This document shows, piece by piece, positions 15,685-22,163 of a stretch of DNA of 22,163 bases (within the stretch, counting starts at the first letter, position 1; each line of letters starts with the position of its first letter). The stretch is from CAKTOF01 sp964523945 (GTDB lineage: Bacteria; Bacillota; Clostridia; Oscillospirales; Oscillospiraceae). The position numbers and the translations under genes were made by a program. The notes beneath the pieces were generated by a model that saw nothing but the letters and a program-made list of their open reading frames with translations, was not told the DNA's origin and did not search any database. The stretch is taken from contig CAZGBU010000021.1 in NCBI GenBank assembly GCA_964523945.1, forward strand, positions 1 to 22,163. Direction: 5' to 3'.

Positions 15685-15935
15685 AAAGGATTCAGTTTTC
15701 CAAGCTAATCGTGTTGATGGAGACGGCGCTCGTCGCGTGGACGACCTGGCGGACGCTCGGCTTTGTCCGTATGGCAATCGAGCTGAATTTTACCGGCAGT
15801 ATGCCTTATCTGACGACGCTGATCTCCGCCGTCTGGGCGGCCTATGGCACCAGCGTCTCATTCTATTACAACAAATCCAAGGCGAAGAATGTCACCCGAA
15901 TGGGGGCAGGCACCGCAGAGCACAGTGAAATCTGA
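15681..15935 (+). CDS. Putative holin-like two-pass membrane protein
   Basis: An 84-residue protein with two likely membrane segments (about 7-27 and 43-62), the second followed by the basic tail FYYNKSKAKN. The size, topology and place between an XhlA-like protein and an amidase suggest a holin or holin partner, which would form membrane lesions letting the endolysin reach the wall. It starts within the stop codon of the preceding gene. No catalytic motif is present, so the role is inferred from context. Confidence 0.6.
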   Translation: MKRIQFSKLIVLMETALVAWTTWRTLGFVRMAIELNFTGSMPYLTTLISAVWAAYGTSVSFYYNKSKAKNVTRMGAGTAEHSEI

Positions 15936-15944
15936 GGAGGCAGA

Positions 15945-16160
15945 ATGGAAACTCTGATCAAGCGGCTGGCCGGCCTGGTCACCGTCAAGAGCATTGTCAC
16001 ATTGCTGATGAGCGCCGGGTTTACCGTGCTCTCGTTTCGCGGTGTGATTTCCGGGCAGGAATTCCTGACCGTGTTTTCGGTTGTGATTGCATTTTATTTT
16101 GGTACGCAGTCGCAGCGCGTCGCTGATGCCATCGACAGAGCGGAGGAGGAAGCCCGATGA
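15945..16160 (+). CDS. Second small holin-like membrane protein
   Basis: A 71-residue protein with two hydrophobic stretches (about 14-32 and 38-54), then YFGTQSQRVADAIDRAEEEAR, a charged tail typical of small phage membrane proteins. AGGAGG at 15935-15940 precedes ATG 15945 by four bases. Its stop codon overlaps the amidase start (ATGA). It may be the holin proper or an antiholin for the previous protein; the sequence does not decide. Confidence 0.6.
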   Translation: METLIKRLAGLVTVKSIVTLLMSAGFTVLSFRGVISGQEFLTVFSVVIAFYFGTQSQRVADAIDRAEEEAR

Positions 16161-16834
16161 TATTTGAACAGTGCGCGTCCGGCAATTACAGACCGGGGCG
16201 GAGCGGCGGTATCGAATACATCGTCATCCACTACACTGCCGGCAACGGCGAAACGGCGCGAAACAACCTGCAGTATTTTGCACGCAACACCGTCGGTGCG
16301 TCAGCGCACTATTTTGTTGATGAGAGCGAAGCCTGCCAGAGCGTCCGTGACAGTGATACAGCCTGGCACTGCGGTGCAAGCCGATATGTGCATCCGGACT
16401 GCCGGAACAGCAATTCCATTGGCATCGAGTTGTGCTCGCGGATCGACAGCGCTGGCAACTACTATTTTCAGAGCGGGACGGTCGAGCGGGCCGCTGCGCT
16501 CACCCGTGAAAAAATGGCGGAATACGGGATCAACGCCGACCACGTCGTGCGCCATTACGATGTGACCGGGAAATGCTGCCCGGCACCGATGGTGAAGCAT
16601 CCGTCGATCTGGGAGAATTTTAAAGCGCGCCTTACCGCGCACGGGGAGGAGCAGGCAGATATGGAAGATTCATTTGGTGCAAGCAGCTATGCCGAGGAGG
16701 CAGCCCGCTGGGCGGTCGAGCGTGGCTATATTCAGGGAGATGGACAGGGGCAATATCGCTGGCAGAGCGCACTGACGCGCGAGCAGTTTGCCGTTGTGCT
16801 CAAACGCTTTGCGCAGGCCAACGGCCTCGCCTGA
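16157..16834 (+). CDS. N-acetylmuramoyl-L-alanine amidase (Amidase_2 endolysin)
   Basis: A 225-residue zinc amidase of the T7-lysozyme/PGRP type that cuts the bond between MurNAc and the stem peptide. Zinc ligands are expected to be H25 (YIVIHYTAGN), H133 (VVRHYDVTGKCC) and C141. The catalytic domain spans about 1-160. After a linker, residues 172-222 contain WAVERGYIQGDGQGQYRWQSALTREQ in part, a single SLH-like module seen in clostridial endolysins and probably wall-binding. There is no signal peptide, so export would depend on the upstream holin-like proteins. GGAGGAGG lies seven bases before the start. It ends the cassette and is followed by a terminator. Confidence 0.9.
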   Translation: MIFEQCASGNYRPGRSGGIEYIVIHYTAGNGETARNNLQYFARNTVGASAHYFVDESEACQSVRDSDTAWHCGASRYVHPDCRNSNSIGIELCSRIDSAGNYYFQSGTVERAAALTREKMAEYGINADHVVRHYDVTGKCCPAPMVKHPSIWENFKARLTAHGEEQADMEDSFGASSYAEEAARWAVERGYIQGDGQGQYRWQSALTREQFAVVLKRFAQANGLA

Positions 16835-16847
16835 GCCACGCCGTTTC

Positions 16848-16890
16848 AGCCGTCGGGTTCCAATTAGATTTGGAGCCCGGCGGCTATTTT
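16848..16890 (+). terminator. Intrinsic terminator of the lysis cassette
   Basis: A 16-bp stem with two G-U pairs (16848-16863 / 16870-16885), a six-base loop and an ATTTT tail lie 13 bases after the amidase stop codon. Confidence 0.82.
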
Positions 16891-16892
16891 CG

Positions 16893-16921
16893 TGGACAAT
16901 TTTTTCCGTGTGTGCTATAAT
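16893..16921 (+). promoter_or_regulatory. Extended -10 promoter of the tagA-U32 operon
   Basis: TGGACA (16893-16898), a 17-base spacer and TATAAT (16916-16921) preceded by TG at 16913-16914. Initiation near 16928 gives a leader of about 40 bases that contains a 6-bp hairpin (TGCCGC 16936-16941 / GCGGCA 16945-16950) six bases before the GGAGG ribosome site. Confidence 0.82.
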
Positions 16922-16967
16922 CACTTCGTATATCCTGCCGCGGTGCGGCAAGGCCGGAGGGAAGCAT

Positions 16968-17705
16968 ATGCGTGTCGACGTGATGGGCGTCGGTTTCGAC
17001 AATGTCACAATGGAAGAGGCGCTCGCGCGGGCGGCGGCACTGCTGGAGCAGCCTGGCGCTTCGTATGCCGTGACGCCGAATGCGGAAATCGTCTATGAGG
17101 CGATGCACGATCCAGCCCTGCGCGCACTGCTCAATGGGGCAGATCTTGTCCTGCCGGACGGGAGCGGTATTGTGCTCGCGGCCAAAATCCTGAAGACGCC
17201 GCTGCGCGGCCGCGTGGCGGGAATTGACTTCGCCGCGGCACTGCTGGATGTCCTGGCAGCGCGCGGTACGCCGCTGTATCTGCTTGGCGGCCGGCCGGGA
17301 ATTGCCGAACGTGCTGCGGAGAATATGCGTGCGGCGCACCCGGGGCTTGTCATCTGCGGCACGGCGGACGGATATTTCAAAGAGGAATCGCCGGTCGTGG
17401 ATGCGATTAACGCTTCCGGCGCGGCGGCGCTCTTTGTCTGCCTTGGTGCGCCGAAACAGGAAAAATTTATGACCGATCACCAGAACGAGCTGAACGTGCG
17501 GTTTATGGCTGGACTGGGCGGCAGCCTCGACGGGTTCGCGGGCACGGTGAAGCGCGCGCCGCACTGGATGCAGCGCGCCGGATTGGAGTGGCTCTATCGC
17601 CTGATGCGGGAGCCGTCGCGATTCGGCCGGATGCTGCGGCTGCCGAAATTTGTGCTGGCAGTGATCGGCCGGCGGCTGAAAGGCGGTGCGAAATGGGAAA
17701 ACTGA
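16968..17705 (+). CDS. WecG/TagA/CpsF-family glycosyltransferase
   Basis: A membrane-associated GT26 glycosyltransferase of the TagA type. In wall teichoic acid synthesis TagA adds N-acetylmannosamine to undecaprenyl-linked GlcNAc; related members act in other polymers. The 245-residue protein has TPNAEIVYEA (36-45, with T36 and N38) and the catalytic aspartate D64 in LPDGSG. GAPKQEKF follows, and the C-terminal arginine-rich appendage RAGLEWLYRLMREPSRF, needed for membrane association in TagA, is intact. GGAGG is seven bases from ATG 16968. First gene of a six-gene operon; its end overlaps tmk by 13 bases. No other teichoic-acid genes are in the window, so the polymer is uncertain. Confidence 0.9.
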   Translation: MRVDVMGVGFDNVTMEEALARAAALLEQPGASYAVTPNAEIVYEAMHDPALRALLNGADLVLPDGSGIVLAAKILKTPLRGRVAGIDFAAALLDVLAARGTPLYLLGGRPGIAERAAENMRAAHPGLVICGTADGYFKEESPVVDAINASGAAALFVCLGAPKQEKFMTDHQNELNVRFMAGLGGSLDGFAGTVKRAPHWMQRAGLEWLYRLMREPSRFGRMLRLPKFVLAVIGRRLKGGAKWEN

Positions 17706-18361
17706 TCGTGCTGGAGGGGACGGACGGCTCCGGGAAATCGACGCAGAGCGGCCTTTTGACCGACCGGCTTGCGTCAGAGGGTATGGCGTTCCGAAAGCTG
17801 GTGTTCCCGCGCTACGACGAGCCGTCGTCCACCCTGATTCGGATGTATCTGGGGGGCGAATTCGGCGGGAGGCCGGACGATGTCAACGCCTATGCCGCGT
17901 CGCTGTTCTATGCGGTCGACCGGTACGCGTCCTACCGGCAGGACTGGGGCGATTATTATGCATCGGGCGGCGTTCTGATCTGTGACCGATACACAACATC
18001 CAATGCGGTGCATCAGGCGCCAAAGCTCAGCCCGGCAGAACGCCGCGCGTTTCTGGCCTGGCTGTACGATCTGGAATATGGAAAGCTGGGCCTGCCGGCG
18101 CCGGATCTTGTCGTCTACCTGGACATGCCGACGGAGCTGTCCGAACAGCTGATGCGCAGCCGCGAGCAACGCACACATACGGCTGCAGACATACATGAGC
18201 GTGACGCGGCGTATCTTGCACACTGCCGTGACGCCGCCCGTGAGACAGCAGAGCTGTCCGGCTGGCACGTGATCGTGTGTGCCGCAGACGGTGCGCCGCG
18301 CGCCGTCCAGGAAATCCATGAGGAAATCTACGCGCTGGTTCGCGCATGTTTGGAGGATTGA
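17693..18361 (+). CDS. tmk: Thymidylate kinase
   Basis: Phosphorylates dTMP to dTDP with ATP, an essential step in dTTP supply. The 222-residue protein shows the P-loop GTDGSGKST (9-17), the DRY-type motif in ICDRYTTSNAVHQ, and a lid region SREQRTHTAADIHERD. The glutamine-rich, arginine-bearing lid resembles clostridial members. ATG 17693 is the start: AAAGGCGG lies upstream, and the P-loop is then at the expected distance from the N-terminus, while the longer open frame would add an atypical 35 residues. It overlaps the preceding gene by 13 bases. Confidence 0.93.
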   Translation: MGKLIVLEGTDGSGKSTQSGLLTDRLASEGMAFRKLVFPRYDEPSSTLIRMYLGGEFGGRPDDVNAYAASLFYAVDRYASYRQDWGDYYASGGVLICDRYTTSNAVHQAPKLSPAERRAFLAWLYDLEYGKLGLPAPDLVVYLDMPTELSEQLMRSREQRTHTAADIHERDAAYLAHCRDAARETAELSGWHVIVCAADGAPRAVQEIHEEIYALVRACLED

Positions 18362-18364
18362 ACG

Positions 18365-18910
18365 ATGGTTTGCATTTTGCTGGGAAACGGATTTGAAGAG
18401 ATCGAGGCGCTCGCTGCCTGCGATATTCTGCGCCGCGCTGAGGTGCCGGCCTGTCTGGCTGGCATCAGCGGCAGCGTGATCGTTGGCGCGCATGGCATCC
18501 ATGTGCGTGCGGATGTGCCGGTTGAGCAGATCCGGCCGGAGGATCTGGAGATGGTCGTGCTGCCCGGCGGCCTGGGCGGCGTCGAGTCGATCGAGGGTTC
18601 GGCTGCCGCGATGGCGCTGATCCGCGATACAGCGGCAGCCGGCAAATATGTCGCCGCCATCTGTGCTGCGCCGACGGTTTTGGCAAAGCTCGGGGTGACG
18701 GATGGCAAAAACGCCGTGGTTTACCCCGGCATGGAATCACAGATGGGCAGCGCGGTCATCCACCCGGATTGCCCGGTCGTCTTCGACGGCAGGCTTGTGA
18801 CCGGGCGCGCCCCGGGCGCAGCGATCGATTTTGCGCTTGCGCTGGTTCAAACGCTGCGCGGCGCGGAGGCGGCCGAACAGGTTGCAAAGGGCCTGGTCTA
18901 TGACCGATAA
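18365..18910 (+). CDS. DJ-1/PfpI (ThiJ/YajL-like) family protein
   Basis: A 181-residue cytoplasmic protein of the DJ-1 superfamily. The reactive cysteine is C100 in AAICAAPTVLA and the conserved glutamate that polarises it is E14 in GFEEIEA, matching C106/E18 of human DJ-1. Proposed activities in the family include protein/nucleotide deglycation and chaperone roles, both debated. GGAGG in the end of tmk lies eight bases before its ATG, three bases past the tmk stop. Its end overlaps the next gene by 11 bases. Confidence 0.9.
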   Translation: MVCILLGNGFEEIEALAACDILRRAEVPACLAGISGSVIVGAHGIHVRADVPVEQIRPEDLEMVVLPGGLGGVESIEGSAAAMALIRDTAAAGKYVAAICAAPTVLAKLGVTDGKNAVVYPGMESQMGSAVIHPDCPVVFDGRLVTGRAPGAAIDFALALVQTLRGAEAAEQVAKGLVYDR

Positions 18911-19475
18911 GGCGGCGCTGCGCCGCGCCTGCCGCGCGCTGGCCGTACCGGATGACGCGGCGAGCGATGCGATCTGCGACCGCATTTTGGCGGCACCGGA
19001 GTTTGCGCGGGCGGAGTGCGTGTTTGCGTTCCATCCAATGAGAACAGAACCGAATATCCGCCGCGTGCTGGAGACGGTTCTCTGGACGGGGCGGACGCTG
19101 CTGCTGCCGCGCTGCGGCGCGGCGGGAGAGATGCGCGCGCTGGTTGTCCGTTCGATGGACGAACTGGTGCAGGACGGTTCGTTTGGCCTGTTCCAACCGC
19201 GTGCGGATGCGCCTGAGGGGTTGCCGGATCTTGTGCTGGTACCTGCGGTTGCGTTCGACCTGGCGGGCTATCGGCTCGGTCATGGCGGCGGATATTACGA
19301 CCGGTATCTGAGCCGGTATTCCGGCGCGTCGCTCGGCGTCTGCTTCGAAAAGATGCTGCTTGAGCGCGTGCCGCGCGAAGCGCATGACCGGCCGGTTGCA
19401 GCGGTTGTAACGGAATGCCGCGTCCTGCGGCCCGATCCCACGAAAGGAGGTCTGCCCGATGGCAGATCAGTTTGA
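18900..19475 (+). CDS. fau: 5-formyltetrahydrofolate cyclo-ligase
   Basis: ATP-dependent conversion of 5-formyl-THF to 5,10-methenyl-THF, returning the storage folate to the one-carbon pool. The 191-residue protein has the family signature GHGGGYYDRYL in the C-terminal half and the N-terminal KAALRRACRAL helix. FAFHPMRTEPNIRRVL carries the substrate-side region. ATG 18900 is preceded by AAAGGG inside the DJ-1 gene. Its last 17 bases overlap mltG. Near tmk it makes metabolic sense, since thymidylate synthesis draws on folate. Confidence 0.92.
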   Translation: MTDKAALRRACRALAVPDDAASDAICDRILAAPEFARAECVFAFHPMRTEPNIRRVLETVLWTGRTLLLPRCGAAGEMRALVVRSMDELVQDGSFGLFQPRADAPEGLPDLVLVPAVAFDLAGYRLGHGGGYYDRYLSRYSGASLGVCFEKMLLERVPREAHDRPVAAVVTECRVLRPDPTKGGLPDGRSV

Positions 19476-20853
19476 CGAGACAAGGCTGTTTCACCTCGAC
19501 GGCGGTGACGATGATAAAAGCGAAATTGATGCGCTGATCCGCGATACCAAGCAGGAGCTTGAGCGGCTCGATCAGATGATCGGCGACGCGGATGCGCCGG
19601 ACGCAGATGCACATGCGCCGGCAGCGGAAGCCGAAGCGTCGGAGGAAGCGGCAGAGGATCCGCCGAAAACGGCGCACCCGGCGGACGAGCCGGTGGAAAA
19701 ACGGGAAAAGCAGAAGCGGGCGCCGAAAGAGAAAAAACCAAAGCGCGAGCGGCAGCGCCTGCCCGGCAGCATCCGCGTGCTGATCTATGTGGTCAGTGTG
19801 CTCGCCGGATCTGCGCTGCTCGCACTTTTTGCCTGGATCTGTGCGGATGATGTGCTGGCGCTGACAAAGCCGGACGAAGTTGTGACCGTTGTTGTCGGCG
19901 AGGATGATACGATGAAAGACGTTGCCGACACACTGCACGAGGCCGGACTGATCGAATTTCCGTGGCTGTTCCGGTTCTACGCATGGTTTTCCAATGCCGA
20001 TGAGAAGATCGATCCCGGCACCTATGAACTCAACAAGGTGTTTGATTATCACGCGCTGGTCAACGGCATGATCGCCACTGCCGAGACACGTGCGACTGTT
20101 ACGGTGATGATTCCAGAGGGCTATGAAGTCAGCCAGATCTTCGAGCTGCTGGAGGAAAACGGAGTCTGCTCGGCGGAGGAGCTGTATGAGACGGCGGCCA
20201 ACTACGAGTTCGACTATGCATTCCTGGACGGCCTGGAATACGGTGCGGACAACCGGCTTGAGGGGTATCTGTTCCCGGATACCTATGAATTCTATGTCGA
20301 TGATGACCCGGTCAATGTGATCGACCGGTTCCTGCGCAATTTTGAGGATAAATTTGACGATGAGATGCTGGCTGCCATCGATGAACTCAACGCGATGCTG
20401 CGTGAGCAGATGACGGAAAACGGTTTCACCGAAGCGGAGATTGAGGCCGGTATGATGGATCAGCAGAAGATCGTCATTGTTGCATCGCTGATCGAGAAAG
20501 AGGCGGCGACTGCGTCTGAGCGTACGCGGATCGCATCGGTTATCTATAACCGCCTGTGCTCGAAGCTCTATCCCTGCCTGCAGATCGATGCAACGGTGCA
20601 GTATGCGCTTGGCGAGCGCAAGGAGACGCTGACGACGGAGGATCTTGCGATCGACAGCCCGTACAACACGTATAACAATGCGGGGCTCCCGGTCGGCCCG
20701 ATAGCAAATCCGGGATTGTCGTCGCTGCGGGCGGCGCTTTACCCGGCTGATACCGACTATTACTTCTACGCGCTCGACACCGATGGGACGCATCACTTCT
20801 CCGAGACGTATTACGAGCACAATGAATTCCTTGAGGGACTGGAGAATGGCTGA
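19459..20853 (+). CDS. mltG: Endolytic murein transglycosylase MltG
   Basis: Cuts nascent glycan strands inside the chain and so sets strand length (YceG/MltG family). The 464-residue protein has an unusually long, charged cytoplasmic N-terminal tail (1-103; acidic first, then Lys/Arg/Glu-rich 80-100), one membrane segment (about 106-128), a LysM-like region and the catalytic domain. The active glutamate is E346 in ASLIEKEAA, followed by the conserved NTYNNAGLPVGPIANPG. A strong AAAGGAGG lies eight bases before ATG 19459. It overlaps fau by 17 bases and the next gene by 8. In B. subtilis the orthologue yrrL also precedes U32 genes. Confidence 0.95.
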   Translation: MADQFDETRLFHLDGGDDDKSEIDALIRDTKQELERLDQMIGDADAPDADAHAPAAEAEASEEAAEDPPKTAHPADEPVEKREKQKRAPKEKKPKRERQRLPGSIRVLIYVVSVLAGSALLALFAWICADDVLALTKPDEVVTVVVGEDDTMKDVADTLHEAGLIEFPWLFRFYAWFSNADEKIDPGTYELNKVFDYHALVNGMIATAETRATVTVMIPEGYEVSQIFELLEENGVCSAEELYETAANYEFDYAFLDGLEYGADNRLEGYLFPDTYEFYVDDDPVNVIDRFLRNFEDKFDDEMLAAIDELNAMLREQMTENGFTEAEIEAGMMDQQKIVIVASLIEKEAATASERTRIASVIYNRLCSKLYPCLQIDATVQYALGERKETLTTEDLAIDSPYNTYNNAGLPVGPIANPGLSSLRAALYPADTDYYFYALDTDGTHHFSETYYEHNEFLEGLENG

Positions 20854-22081
20854 GCGGAAACCAGAGCTGCTCTCGCCGGCAGGAGATTTCGAACGGCTGG
20901 AGATGGCGGTTGCCTTCGGAGCGGACGCGGTGTATCTTGCCGGACGGCAGTTTGGAATGCGCGGCGGTGTGCCGAATTTTGACGATGCAGAGATTGTTCG
21001 CGCAATCCGGCTGTGTCATGCGCACGGCGTGCGTGTCCATGTGACGGTGAACACCCTGCCGCGTGCGGACGAGCTGCCGGTCCTGCCCGCGTTTCTCGAA
21101 CAGCTCGATGATGCCGGCGCCGATGCGCTGATCATCGCCGATCTCGGCGTGTTCCGTCTGGCGCAGCGTTATGCGCCGCACTGTGAACGGCATGTCTCCA
21201 CACAGGCCGGCATCGTCAATGCTGAGACGGCGCGCGCGTGGTATGAGCTTGGTGCAAGCCGCGTCGTTCTGGCGCGGGAGATGAGCTTGGACGAAATTGC
21301 GGCTGTCCGGCAGGGTACGCCGGCCGCGCTGGAGATCGAAGCATTTGTCCACGGGGCGATGTGTGTCAGCTTCTCTGGCCGGTGCCTGTTGTCGAACTAT
21401 ATGACCGGGCGCGACGGCAACCGGGGCGTATGCGCGCAGCCGTGCCGCTGGAAGTATGCGCTTGTCGAGGAAAAGCGGCCGGGACAGTATTTTCCGATCG
21501 GCGAGGACGACGGCGGAACCTATATTATGAATTCCAAAGACCTGTGCATGATCGACCATATTCCTGCACTGCTGGATGTTGGTGTGGATGCGCTGAAAAT
21601 TGAAGGGCGTGCCAAGTCTGCCTACTACACGGCGGTCATCACAAATGCATATCAGCATGCAATCTCGGCAGCGATGGACGGCCGGCCGCTCGAGCCGGTC
21701 TGGCGCGATGAGGTCGAAAAGGTCAGCCACCGCACCTATTACACCGGGTTTTATTTCGGTGTGCCGGAGCAGGGGCAGTTCTATGCGGACGCACGCTACA
21801 TCCGGGACTGGCAGGTGACAGCGCTTGTCGTCTCCTGTACGCCGGATGGCAGCGCGGTTGTCACACAGCGCAATCGTTTTGCTGTCGGCGAGACGCTTGA
21901 GCTGCTTGCCCCGGGGCGCGAGCCGGCGGCGTTTCTGGTCGAAGAAATTCTGGATGCAGAGGGCCTGCCGCTGCGCGAGGCGATCCATCCGCAGATGCAT
22001 GTGCGCCTCCGGCTGCCGTTTGCCGCGCCGCCGCATTCGATCTTGCGCAAAAAAGTCGATTTGTCGCCGCAAAAGCGTTGA
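20846..22081 (+). CDS. U32-family protein, probable tRNA hydroxylation enzyme (TrhP-like)
   Basis: Annotated classically as peptidase U32, but members of this family (TrhP, RlhA) are iron-sulfur proteins that hydroxylate RNA. TrhP makes 5-hydroxyuridine at tRNA position 34. The 411-residue protein has the family signature EAFVHGAMCVSFSGRC and candidate cluster cysteines C173, C180, C196 and C200. The N-terminal PELLSPAGDFERLEMAVAFGADAVYL starts the TIM-barrel. Length matches B. subtilis YrrO/TrhP2 (about 420) better than YrrN. ATG 20846 overlaps the mltG stop by eight bases; GAGGG lies eight bases upstream. The substrate assignment is by family and gene order, not proven. Confidence 0.88.
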   Translation: MAERKPELLSPAGDFERLEMAVAFGADAVYLAGRQFGMRGGVPNFDDAEIVRAIRLCHAHGVRVHVTVNTLPRADELPVLPAFLEQLDDAGADALIIADLGVFRLAQRYAPHCERHVSTQAGIVNAETARAWYELGASRVVLAREMSLDEIAAVRQGTPAALEIEAFVHGAMCVSFSGRCLLSNYMTGRDGNRGVCAQPCRWKYALVEEKRPGQYFPIGEDDGGTYIMNSKDLCMIDHIPALLDVGVDALKIEGRAKSAYYTAVITNAYQHAISAAMDGRPLEPVWRDEVEKVSHRTYYTGFYFGVPEQGQFYADARYIRDWQVTALVVSCTPDGSAVVTQRNRFAVGETLELLAPGREPAAFLVEEILDAEGLPLREAIHPQMHVRLRLPFAAPPHSILRKKVDLSPQKR

Positions 22082-22106
22082 CAAGCGGCCGGATTGCGGG
22101 TAAAAT
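22078..22106 (+). promoter_or_regulatory. Promoter reading out of the window
   Basis: A perfect TTGACA (22078-22083) overlaps the stop codon of the U32 gene, with a 17-base spacer and TAAAAT (22101-22106). Initiation near 22113 leaves about 50 bases of transcript inside the window, including a small inverted repeat CTGGC/GCCAG (22139-22157). The gene served lies beyond 22163. No terminator for the preceding operon is visible. Confidence 0.7.
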
Positions 22107-22163
22107 ATTAAGGCATTTTGAAAGAGAACATTGCATTCTGGCCATGACGAAGCCAGCCGGACG

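Noticed and set aside
18898..20820. 640-codon minus-strand frame opposite fau and mltG
   Set aside because: Low-complexity Arg/Ile/Pro-rich translation, antisense to two clear genes with overlapping starts and strong ribosome sites.
20540..22084. 514-codon minus-strand frame opposite the U32 gene
   Set aside because: Antisense to the conserved cysteine signature of U32; no ribosome site or domain.
22139..22157. Guanidine-II (mini-ykkC)-like hairpin with ACG in the loop
   Set aside because: That riboswitch needs two short stems each with a tight ACGR tetraloop. Here there is one stem with a nine-base loop, and the window ends too soon to see a second.
1..22163. Complete prophage or integrative element
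   Set aside because: Apart from the four-gene lysis cassette there are no integrase, structural, portal, replication or conjugation genes, and no flanking direct repeats that look like attachment sites.

Overview
The window is a GC-rich stretch of chromosome from a Gram-positive bacterium, most likely a clostridium of the Oscillospiraceae/Ruminococcaceae type. The reasons are strong AGGAGG-like ribosome binding sites, sigma-A promoters with 17-base spacers, short intrinsic terminators, a clostridial-style XRE regulator, an M3 oligoendopeptidase, and a conserved cysteine-rich protein that I recall from clostridial genomes. The assignment is by recognition only. Nothing in the window is decisive below class level.

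Layout. (1) 132-3618, plus strand: uppP (undecaprenyl-diphosphatase) and ftsK/spoIIIE (DNA translocase), followed by a long 3' region ending in a perfect terminator that may carry a small RNA. (2) 3917-5602, plus: an M3 oligoendopeptidase with its own promoter and terminator. (3) murC (minus) and cca (plus) diverge from a 153-base region where two promoters share overlapping -10 boxes. (4) 10549 down to 8442, minus: mutY, a hotdog thioesterase and an iron-sulfur-type flavoprotein, apparently one operon. (5) 10708-11997: a membrane-anchored XRE regulator, a DUF1294 membrane protein on the other strand, and a small lipoprotein. (6) 12104-14290, plus: topB (topoisomerase III), whose promoter -35 box sits in an 11-bp dyad. 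(7) 15179 down to 14338, minus: a cysteine-rich conserved protein broken by a one-base deletion in a homopolymer. (8) 15385-16834, plus: a four-gene holin/endolysin-like lysis cassette with no other phage genes around it. (9) 16968-22081, plus: a six-gene operon with overlapping or near-overlapping ends: TagA/WecG-type glycosyltransferase, tmk, a DJ-1/PfpI protein, 5-formyl-THF cyclo-ligase, mltG and a U32-family protein. A new promoter overlaps the last stop codon and reads out of the window.

Function. Much of the window serves the cell envelope (UppP lipid carrier recycling, MurC precursor synthesis, TagA-type wall polymer synthesis, MltG glycan cleavage, the amidase cassette) and DNA/RNA upkeep (FtsK, MutY, TopB, Tmk, CCA-adding enzyme, U32 tRNA modification). 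The parts least explained by housekeeping are the lysis cassette, the frameshifted cysteine-rich gene facing away from it, and the repeat-bearing gap between them. I found no rRNA, tRNA, CRISPR array or insertion sequence.
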